Shown: piece by piece, positions 1 through 5,355 of the stretch
How the letters are laid out: every line of letters starts with the position of its first letter
How positions within the stretch are numbered: the first letter of the stretch is position 1
Source: Planctomycetota bacterium
Lineage (GTDB): Bacteria > Planctomycetota > UBA11346
Length of the DNA stretch: 5,355 nucleotides
Direction: 5' to 3'
Assembly: GCA_013816645.1 (NCBI GenBank)
Contig: JACDEC010000259.1
Location: 1 to 5,355 of the forward strand
Program-made: the position numbers and the translations under genes
The notes under the pieces: model-generated
What the model was told of the DNA's origin: nothing
What the model saw: only the letters and a program-made list of their open reading frames with translations
Databases searched by the model: none

Positions 1-3000
1 GTTCTTGCGGAGTCCCGTCGCCCGCGCCGCCGCGCTTCTGCTCCTGCTGCTTGCCGCCTTCGCCACCGCCGCCGCCGCCGCTGCTGGCCTTGGCTTCGGC
101 GAGCAGGCGCTGCAGCGCCAGCGACGCCACCTCCTGTTCGTGGCGCGTGGTCAAGCCGGTGTCCTTCTGGCCGAGCAGGTAGGATGCGCTGGCCATCGCA
201 CGATCTGCGCGTTCGAGCAGCACCGCCGGGCGACTGCCGGGACGCGTTCCCCCCGCGAGCAATTGGATCAGGCCGAGCAGTTCCTTCTGGGCGCCGGCGA
301 GATCACCGGGCTGACCGGTCGCGGTGCGCATGGCCAGTTCCTGCTGCATGGCGATCATCAAGGCGATCTCGGCGGCGGGCGGGAACGGCGCCTGCTGACC
401 GCCCTGGCCACCGTCGCCCTTGCCCTGCGAACCATCGGATTCCGGGTCGGGCAGGTTCTCGGCGATCTCGATCAGCCGATTCAATTCGTGCAGGGCGGTC
501 TTGACCAGGCGGACGCCCTTGTCGCCAAGCGCCGGTTCCTCGAGACGGTCGCTGGCGCGCTGCATCACCACGGCGACGCGCTGCAGGGCGCGCAAGGCGA
601 TGGGGTGCTTCTCCAGTTCCTTGATCCCCTCCTCGTTCAGGCGCAACAGCACTTCCTCCTGCTGCTCGGCGATGCGCGCGACTTCGCGCTTGGCGGCGAA
701 GTCCAGCGCCTTGTCGCCGATGCGCCGATGCACGGTCTGCGCGTCCGAGACGATCGCCACCTGCAGGGTGCGCAATTCGCGCAGCAGCTTGAGCACGTCG
801 GCACCGGCCTTGGGCTTGTCCTTGTCCTCCGGCGGCTGCTCCTCGTCGCCCTGCAGACTCTTCTGCGCTTCGCGCAGTTGAGCCGCCGCGCTCGACCCTT
901 CGCGGCCGGCGCCGGCGGAATCGCCAGACCCCATCGCCTTGCCAGCGGCATCGGCGGACTGCTTGGCGTCGCCGAGCAGCTTGGTCGCGTTTTCGTCCTT
1001 GGCCTGCTCCTCGACCTGACGGCGCAGTGCCTCGGTCTCCTCGGCGAGACGGGCTTCGCGGTCGCGCAGCGAACGTGGATCGGCACCGAGCTCGAGCTCC
1101 TTGTTGATCTGCTCCTGATCGGCGGCCAGCGCGCCGGCGCGTTCGGCGAGCGCCTTGTTGGCATCTCCGCCGCGCAGCTTCTCCAGCAGTTTCTGCATCG
1201 CCTGGATCGCGCTCTCCTGGCGAGCCGGGGCCTTGGCGCGCTGGTCGGCGCTGCCGAGCTGACGCGACGCTTCGCCGAGCTGCTCGGCGGGCTGCAGCTC
1301 GCGCACCAGTTCCTGGGCCTCCTTGAGCTGCTCGCTCCCGGAGAGCACCCGACGTTCGAGTTCGCGCATCTGCTCGGACAATTCGCGCTGGCGATCGGCG
1401 AGATTGGTCTGCCGGGCCTTGGCAGTCTCGTCGACCGGCTTGGTCAGGTGCTCGCGCACGAACGCGCGGCTCTCCTCGGCGAGGAGGCGCTCGCGTCCAA
1501 GGAGATTGGCGAGCTGCCGGCTGAGGTCGCCTTCCTGCAGGATGCTGTTGAGCAGGCGTTCGGATTCGGCGAGCGCTTGGTCGCCTTCGCGGGCCAGCGC
1601 TTCCGCCTGGTCACCCGCGGATGGCACCTGGCCGAGCGCGGGAAGGCCCTTGTCGGCCATCAGCGACGCGGCCTTCGCCACCGGCGCCACCTGGTCGTCG
1701 GGGAAGCGGTTCTCGCGCTCGCGACGCAGGCTGTTGACCAGCGCCTCGGTCGCCTTGCGGGCGTTCTGCAGGGCGTTGCGGCTCGCGGCGTCGAGCTGAT
1801 CCTTGCGCGCCAACCCGCGGGCGAGGTCGGAACGCGACTGGCCGATGCGTTCGAGCGCGTCAGCGAGCACGCGCTCGATGTCCTGGCGCAATTCCTCGTC
1901 GGTCACCACCCGCAGCACCAGCACCTCGCTGACCCCGATGCCTGGGCCGGTGACGTCGTTGCGATCGGCGGCCCGGCCGACGAGCTGGATGCGCTCGCCG
2001 ATCTTGGCCACCTTGGCGACCTCGAGGTCCCAGGGGCGGGTCGTTGCCTGCCCCGACACGTCGGGGAAGCGCACCAGCACCGCTTCTTCACCAGGCGCAG
2101 CGGCGACCGCGGGCGTCGCGCCAGCGGCATCGGCCTGGGTCGCCGGCACGGTGCGGCTGGCGAGTTCGAGGCTGGCCAGGCCGCGGTCATCGTGGGCTTC
2201 GACGGAGAGACCGACCACCGCGCGCAGCGAGACCGATTCATTGTTGCGCGGGCCGCCGAGGTGCACGTCGGGCGCGCGATCCTCGAGCAGCGCCACGGTG
2301 AAGCGCGGTTCGGGTTTCGCGCCGATGCCGTCCTGGTCGACCACCGAGACGACGATCTCGCCACCGCTGCGCACCTCGAACGACCCGCGCAGCCCCTGTG
2401 GCATGCGCTCGATCGGCAGTTCCGTGCCAGCGAGCGCGAGGGTGATGCGCTCGATGCGACGATCCGCGTCCATGGAGAAATCGAGGGCGAAATCGAGGCG
2501 GCTGCCGGGCAACGCCGAGCACGCCAGGGTCGAGAGCGCCTGGGGCGGCTCGCCGGTGTACGCCGGTGGGGTCAGCGTCGCCGCGATCCGGCCCAGGGTC
2601 GGACGCGCGACCACCCGACCGTCCAGCACCAGTTCGCGCGCATCCCCGGAGGTCACGGTGATGCGGTAGTCCCCCGGGGGCAGCGACAACGCCTGCCGAC
2701 GGGCGATCGATCCCACCAGCCCGTCGAGGGTGCGGAACTCACCGGGACCGCTGCTGCGGCGATCAGTCCAGGCGACGCGCACCGTCGCCTCGTCCCCGCG
2801 CGGCCGGCTGACGTCGAGGACCAGCGGCTCGTCCGCAGGCACCACCGGCCGCTCCAGCCGCGCTGTCAGGGTCGAGGTGCGCATCCATTCGGTATCGCCG
2901 AGCGGCAGGAACAGTCGTTGCAGCGCAGCCGAGAAGATGTCGGGCTGGAGCAGCGCGACCGCGCCAGCGGCAGCCAGCAGGCCGGCGGCGATCGCCAACC

Positions 3001-3406
3001 GGCGCGGCAGGGCGATCGCTGGGACCAGGGTGCGCGGGGCCCGTTCATCGAGCAGGCCGGCGAGCTCCCCGACATCGACCGCGCTCAGGCGGATGCCGTC
3101 GACTCCCGACAGCAGGCGTCCGTCGAGCGCGGGGATGCGGCGTTCGGCGAGCGCCGCAAGCGTGCGATCGTCCATGCCGCGGCTGAGCGGGCGATGGAGG
3201 CGGCGCAGGGCCAGCACGAACAGGCCTGTGGCCAAGGCGGCCAGCGCCCCCAGGCGCACCAGACCAGGCAAGACGAAGCACCAGTCAAGCACGGCGATGG
3301 TCGCCGCGGCCACCAGGCCGGTGACCATCAGCTTGGCCACCCCGTCGAGCACCAGGACCCGGCGCAGGCGCGCCCTCAGGGCCTGGAGGAAGCCATGCAC
3401 ATCCAT
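1..3406 (-). CDS. Large membrane-anchored envelope protein, DUF4175/TIGR02302-like, with Ig-like segments and long helical region (partial, 3' end outside window)
   Basis: The frame reads 1135 codons from ATG at 3406 to the left edge with no stop, so the C-terminus is missing. The start is supported by GGAG six bases upstream. Residues about 22-44, 49-69 and 136-155 are hydrophobic helices. The flanking basic residues (RARLRR before, LRRLHRPLSR between helices 2 and 3, PRR before helix 3) put the N-terminus and the 70-135 loop in the cytoplasm and everything after about 156 outside the membrane. Residues about 175-270, 270-375 and 378-500 look like successive beta-rich Ig-like segments; the second begins near TPPAYTG and the third contains EAHDDRGL. 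From about 503 the chain is Glu/Gln/Arg/Ala-rich helix, probably partly coiled coil, broken by disordered linkers near 824-870 and 985-1010 and ending in a Gly-rich tail near 1110-1135. The layout matches my memory of large proteins encoded beside MoxR genes in Planctomycetota and of DUF4175 proteins; such proteins are often mislabelled Smc-like, but no ATPase motif is present. Function unknown; an envelope scaffold or MoxR client is inference. Confidence 0.9.
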   Translation of the reverse strand, partial: MDVHGFLQALRARLRRVLVLDGVAKLMVTGLVAAATIAVLDWCFVLPGLVRLGALAALATGLFVLALRRLHRPLSRGMDDRTLAALAERRIPALDGRLLSGVDGIRLSAVDVGELAGLLDERAPRTLVPAIALPRRLAIAAGLLAAAGAVALLQPDIFSAALQRLFLPLGDTEWMRTSTLTARLERPVVPADEPLVLDVSRPRGDEATVRVAWTDRRSSGPGEFRTLDGLVGSIARRQALSLPPGDYRITVTSGDARELVLDGRVVARPTLGRIAATLTPPAYTGEPPQALSTLACSALPGSRLDFALDFSMDADRRIERITLALAGTELPIERMPQGLRGSFEVRSGGEIVVSVVDQDGIGAKPEPRFTVALLEDRAPDVHLGGPRNNESVSLRAVVGLSVEAHDDRGLASLELASRTVPATQADAAGATPAVAAAPGEEAVLVRFPDVSGQATTRPWDLEVAKVAKIGERIQLVGRAADRNDVTGPGIGVSEVLVLRVVTDEELRQDIERVLADALERIGQSRSDLARGLARKDQLDAASRNALQNARKATEALVNSLRRERENRFPDDQVAPVAKAASLMADKGLPALGQVPSAGDQAEALAREGDQALAESERLLNSILQEGDLSRQLANLLGRERLLAEESRAFVREHLTKPVDETAKARQTNLADRQRELSEQMRELERRVLSGSEQLKEAQELVRELQPAEQLGEASRQLGSADQRAKAPARQESAIQAMQKLLEKLRGGDANKALAERAGALAADQEQINKELELGADPRSLRDREARLAEETEALRRQVEEQAKDENATKLLGDAKQSADAAGKAMGSGDSAGAGREGSSAAAQLREAQKSLQGDEEQPPEDKDKPKAGADVLKLLRELRTLQVAIVSDAQTVHRRIGDKALDFAAKREVARIAEQQEEVLLRLNEEGIKELEKHPIALRALQRVAVVMQRASDRLEEPALGDKGVRLVKTALHELNRLIEIAENLPDPESDGSQGKGDGGQGGQQAPFPPAAEIALMIAMQQELAMRTATGQPGDLAGAQKELLGLIQLLAGGTRPGSRPAVLLERADRAMASASYLLGQKDTGLTTRHEQEVASLALQRLLAEAKASSGGGGGGEGGKQQEQKRGGAGDGTPQE
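62..79 (-). repeat. GGC-type trinucleotide run encoding six glycines
   Basis: Six consecutive glycine codons (residues 1110-1115 of the large protein; five GGC and one GGT) form a short trinucleotide run. It is followed by Glu, two more Gly and a Lys/Gln/Glu/Gly-rich stretch up to the window edge. It probably encodes a flexible, disordered linker or tail. Runs of this kind can vary in copy number through slippage, though the GGT interruption and short length make that modest. Confidence 0.6.
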
Positions 3407-3513
3407 GCGGATCTCCAGGGCGATGGCCCCGAAACAGCGTCGTCAGCAGCGCTTGCCACGCAATCGCGGAGTCGGTCGATGCTGCGCAGCGCTCACTGGT
3501 CAGACGGGCGAAA

Positions 3514-3546
3514 CGGTCGCCGGTTCGCTGATTTCCGGGCCGACCG
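3514..3546 (-). terminator. Candidate hairpin (weak terminator, attenuator or 3'-end stabiliser) after the lipoprotein gene
   Basis: CGGTCGCCGG at 3514-3523 pairs with CCGG at 3535-3538 and CGACCG at 3541-3546, giving ten base pairs (nine G-C, one A-T) with a two-base bulge at 3539-3540 and an 11-base loop. In the minus-strand transcript it begins 14 bases after the lipoprotein stop and is followed by UUUC, which is too short a U tract for a confident intrinsic terminator. Its place between the two minus-strand genes suggests partial termination or protection of the upstream message from 3' decay. Strength and function are inferred. Confidence 0.35.
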
Positions 3547-3560
3547 CCGCCCAGCGACGC

Positions 3561-4124
3561 TCACTCGTCCTTGAGGATCGGCACCGTCTTGCGGCGCTCG
3601 CGATCGATCTCGACGGCGTAGCGATCCTCGACCGCCTGGAGCTCGCAATCGCGGCCCGCCTGGGCGGCGCCGGCCTGGACCATGCGCTGCTCGCGGGCCA
3701 GGCGCTGGTCGCGCAGCTTCGCCAAGCGGGCCTGCTCGGCGCGCATCTGCGGCAGCCAGGTATGGAAGATGAAGTCATGGCGCTGAGCGACGGTGGCCTT
3801 GCCGGCCAGGTCGGCAGCCACTTCCTCGCGCGCGGCGAGCAGGGCCTGGACGCCCAGCTGGGTTTCGCTGGTCTCGATGGCGATGTCACGCGGAAGCAGC
3901 GGGGCTGGGCGCTGGCCGGCTGGCACCGCCGGGGCGGTCAGCGCCGCTGCATCGGCTTGACGCCTGGCACTGGTCGAGCTGGCGGTCGGGACCCGCGAGT
4001 TTGGAACGGCGCCGACGACCTGGCCGTCATCGTCGGCCTGGCGGCGCGCTGACGATCCCGTGCAGCCGGCGAAGCTGGCGGCGGCGAGGGCGATCACGAA
4101 GGCGGTGGCGAGGCGGCGAGGCAT
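3561..4124 (-). CDS. Predicted lipoprotein of unknown family with charged helical C-terminal half
   Basis: The product has 187 residues. The start at 4124 is chosen over the in-frame ATG at 4136 because GGAG lies six bases before it, the same spacing as in the large downstream gene; 4136 has no such site and would add only four residues. The N-terminus is a lipoprotein signal: basic PRR, a hydrophobic stretch LATAFVIALAAAS, then FAGC with Cys21 as the predicted lipidated residue. Thr at +2 does not suggest inner-membrane retention if the host is diderm. Residues 22-80 are an Ala/Pro/Ser-rich, probably disordered linker holding two copies of SARRQAD (25-31 and 52-58). Residues about 84-187 look alpha-helical and rich in Arg, Glu, Gln and Ala, with HDFIFHTWLPQ near 116-126 and one further Cys at 160. 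I do not recognise the family. It lies upstream of the large envelope gene on the same strand and may be partly co-transcribed with it. The matching strand, signal peptide and site make the gene itself likely. Confidence 0.8.
   Translation of the reverse strand: MPRRLATAFVIALAAASFAGCTGSSARRQADDDGQVVGAVPNSRVPTASSTSARRQADAAALTAPAVPAGQRPAPLLPRDIAIETSETQLGVQALLAAREEVAADLAGKATVAQRHDFIFHTWLPQMRAEQARLAKLRDQRLAREQRMVQAGAAQAGRDCELQAVEDRYAVEIDRERRKTVPILKDE
3951..4052 (-). repeat. Protein-level duplication within the lipoprotein linker (SARRQAD...AVP)
   Basis: SARRQAD occurs at residues 25-31 (bases 4032-4052) and at 52-58 (3951-3971). In each copy AVP follows after the same seven-residue gap (39-41 and 66-68), so ten of 17 aligned residues match without gaps. 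The coordinates run from the first to the second SARRQAD; the second AVP lies just beyond, at bases 3921-3929. At DNA level six of the seven SARRQAD codon pairs differ (for example TCA versus AGT, CGC versus AGG), so this is an old duplication or convergence and not a recent DNA repeat. Confidence 0.6.
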
Positions 4125-4305
4125 GCGCGGCTCCATGCCGGGATGCTCACGCAACGAGTCCACTCGCAAGCGCACAGGCGGTTGGCGGGCAGCGCGTGTA
4201 ACTGTCGCCATGCTGACGGAAGCCGGCGAGCAATGTGGCGATGCCATGCGACTTCCCGTTGTCATGCCCAGACCCCCGCCCATCCTGGCGACGCCAGGAG
4301 CCGTC
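4125..4305. promoter_or_regulatory. Divergent intergenic control region between lipoprotein and MoxR genes
   Basis: These 181 bases separate two genes that point away from each other, so they should contain both promoters. For MoxR the best boxes are TTGTCA at 4259-4264 (five of six to the -35 consensus) with CATCCT at 4281-4286 as a poor -10, which would leave a leader of only about a dozen bases. On the minus strand no convincing sigma-70 pair is visible. A short perfect inverted repeat, CGAGT-CC-ACTCG (4155-4166), lies about 30 bases upstream of the lipoprotein start. No coding frame with a ribosome binding site is seen here. Confidence 0.45.
4296..4300 (+). promoter_or_regulatory. Ribosome binding site that fixes the MoxR start
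   Basis: AGGAG sits five bases before the ATG at 4306. The in-frame ATG at 4264 has no such site and would add 14 Pro-rich residues not expected in the family, so translation most likely starts at 4306. Confidence 0.8.
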
Positions 4306-5346
4306 ATGAGCGAATTGACCCGCGAACAGGCCCACCAGTCGGCCCAGGCGCTGAAGACCGAGCTGGGCAAGGTCATCGTCGGCCAGGACGCGGTGGTCGA
4401 CGAGATCCTGCTCGCCATCGCCGCCAACGGGCACGCGCTGCTCGAGGGCGTGCCTGGACTCGCCAAGACCCTGCTGATCAGCACCCTGGCCGCGACCGTC
4501 CGCCTGTCCTTCAGCCGCATCCAGTTCACCCCCGACCTGATGCCCGCCGACATCACCGGCACCGAAGTCATCCGCGAGGACAAGGCCAACGGCGCGCGCG
4601 AGCTGGTGTTCCTGCCCGGACCGGTCTTCGCCTCGGTGATCCTCGCCGACGAGATCAACCGCACTCCGCCCAAGACCCAGGCCGCGCTGCTCGAAGCGAT
4701 GCAGGAACGCCAGGTCACCACCGGTGGCCAGCGTCGCAAGCTTCCCAATCCCTTCTTCGTGCTCGCCACCCAGAACCCGATCGAGCAGGAAGGCACCTAC
4801 TCGTTGCCCGAAGCCCAGCTCGACCGCTTCCTGATCAAGATCACCGTCGGCTACCCGAGCGAAGAGGAGGAGCTGCAGGTCATCCTGCGCACCACCGGCA
4901 ACCGCGTGCAGGAACCCGATCAGGTCATGGACGCCGAACAGCTCCTGGCCCTGCAGCGCCTGGTGCGCGAGACGCCAGCCGCCGAAGGCGTGGTGCGTTA
5001 CGCGCTGGCGCTGGTGCGCTCGACCCGTCCGCTCGGCGAGGGCGGCCACCGCGAACTCGCTCCCCTGCTGCGCTGGGGCGCCGGTCCGCGCGCCGGCACC
5101 GCGTTGATCCTCTGCGCCAAGGGACGCGCGACGCTTGCCGGCCGCGGCTACGTGACCCTCGACGACGTGCGCCGCGTCGCCAAGCCGGTGCTGCGCCACC
5201 GCATCCAACCCAGCTACGAGGCGGAAGCCCAGGGACTCGGCGCCGATGCCATCGTCGACAAATTGATCGCCCTGGTCGAGCTACCGACCAGCGATCTCGA
5301 ACGCGATCCCGCGGTCGCCGGAGTCATGGCTCGGAACGGGGGATAG
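4306..5346 (+). CDS. MoxR family AAA+ ATPase
   Basis: The 346-residue product has the full set of MoxR motifs and typical length. It starts MSELT after a strong AGGAG site. The N-terminal helix leads into GKVIVGQDAVVDEILLA (21-37). Walker A is GVPGLAKT (48-55) with Lys54 and Thr55 for nucleotide and magnesium binding. Walker B is VILADEIN (111-118) with Asp115 and catalytic Glu116. Sensor 1 is ATQNP (154-158), and PEAQLDRF (168-175) carries the predicted arginine finger Arg174. The lid domain covers about 235-330, with sensor 2 in GAGPRA (258-263, Arg262). There is no signal peptide or membrane helix, so it acts in the cytoplasm, probably as a hexameric ring using ATP to remodel or activate partner proteins. 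Such genes usually precede a DUF58 gene and Bat/VWA genes; here the right side is cut off, while the left neighbours are a lipoprotein and a giant membrane protein. Family assignment is secure. The client is unknown. Confidence 0.97.
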   Translation: MSELTREQAHQSAQALKTELGKVIVGQDAVVDEILLAIAANGHALLEGVPGLAKTLLISTLAATVRLSFSRIQFTPDLMPADITGTEVIREDKANGARELVFLPGPVFASVILADEINRTPPKTQAALLEAMQERQVTTGGQRRKLPNPFFVLATQNPIEQEGTYSLPEAQLDRFLIKITVGYPSEEEELQVILRTTGNRVQEPDQVMDAEQLLALQRLVRETPAAEGVVRYALALVRSTRPLGEGGHRELAPLLRWGAGPRAGTALILCAKGRATLAGRGYVTLDDVRRVAKPVLRHRIQPSYEAEAQGLGADAIVDKLIALVELPTSDLERDPAVAGVMARNGG

Positions 5347-5349
5347 GGG

Positions 5350-5355
5350 ATGGGG
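5350..5355 (+). CDS. Possible start of the next gene (two codons only)
   Basis: ATG GGG begins three bases after the MoxR stop. A G-rich stretch (GGGGG at 5338-5342, inside the end of MoxR) lies seven bases upstream of the ATG and could act as a ribosome binding site. Tight spacing of this kind is usual for a gene co-transcribed with MoxR, most often one for a DUF58 protein. With two codons visible the product cannot be identified and the start itself is uncertain. Confidence 0.25.

Noticed and set aside
3481..3490. GCTGCGCAGC perfect palindrome between the minus-strand genes
   Set aside because: Ten-base GC palindromes are frequent by chance at this base composition and nothing around it suggests an operator or site.
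3407..3513. Dedicated promoter for the giant gene
   Set aside because: No -35/-10 pair with reasonable spacing is visible on the minus strand between the hairpin and the GGAG site.
5..3574. Plus-strand open frame of 1189 codons as a gene
   Set aside because: It lies in exact antisense register to the large minus-strand gene, starts without a visible ribosome binding site, and its translation has no recognisable domains. The minus strand gives coherent membrane helices, Ig-like motifs and helical arms.
2730..4052. Plus-strand open frame of 440 codons spanning two minus-strand genes
   Set aside because: The first half is Arg/Ser-rich, typical of an off-frame in GC-rich DNA. It crosses the intergenic hairpin and overlaps both supported genes.
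4205..4241. TCGCCA...TGGCGA inverted repeat in the divergent region
   Set aside because: Only six bases pair across a 25-base loop, which is expected by chance.
4060..4305. MoxR start upstream at 4060 or 4264
   Set aside because: These starts lack an AGGAG site and add sequence unlike MoxR N-termini. The 4060 start would also overlap the lipoprotein signal peptide coding region.
4125..4796. N-terminal extension of the lipoprotein up to 4796
   Set aside because: The longer frame would place about 220 Arg/Ser-rich residues ahead of a perfect lipoprotein signal peptide and run antisense through MoxR. The GGAG site before 4124 fits the short start.
4147..5208. Minus-strand open frame of 353 codons opposite MoxR
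   Set aside because: It is the in-register antisense of a clear MoxR coding region and has no family features.

Overview
The window is GC-rich, non-repetitive bacterial DNA carrying three genes around one divergent control region. On the minus strand are a small predicted lipoprotein gene (3561-4124) and, 154 bases downstream of it, a very large membrane-anchored protein gene (start 3406) that runs off the left edge without a stop. On the plus strand is a complete MoxR-type AAA+ ATPase gene (4306-5346). Nine bases remain after it, possibly containing the start codon of the next gene.

The organism looks like a high-GC bacterium with classic purine-rich ribosome binding sites (AGGAG or GGAG, 5-6 bases before ATG) and a lipoprotein export pathway. 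The large protein has three N-terminal membrane helices, a series of beta-rich Ig-like segments and a long charged helical region. In my recollection this layout is common near MoxR genes in Planctomycetota and related phyla, and also resembles the alphaproteobacterial DUF4175/TIGR02302 proteins. The taxonomic call is inference and weak; the architecture is read from the translation.

How the genes could work together: MoxR ATPases act in the cytoplasm as chaperone-like remodelers and are usually encoded beside membrane or periplasmic partners (DUF58, VWA/Bat proteins, large envelope proteins). Here the divergent partners are a giant protein with about 980 residues predicted outside the cytoplasmic membrane, and a lipoprotein with a charged helical C-terminal half. 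An envelope-associated MoxR system is the simplest reading. No substrate can be named from the sequence.

The 181 bases between the lipoprotein and MoxR starts must hold the two divergent promoters, but no strong -35/-10 pair is visible. A GC-rich hairpin lies just after the lipoprotein stop and could set its expression apart from the large gene. No RNA genes, mobile elements, CRISPR arrays or long repeats are visible. Several very long open frames on the opposite strand of the real genes (notably plus-strand 5-3574) are antisense shadows caused by GC-rich codon use.
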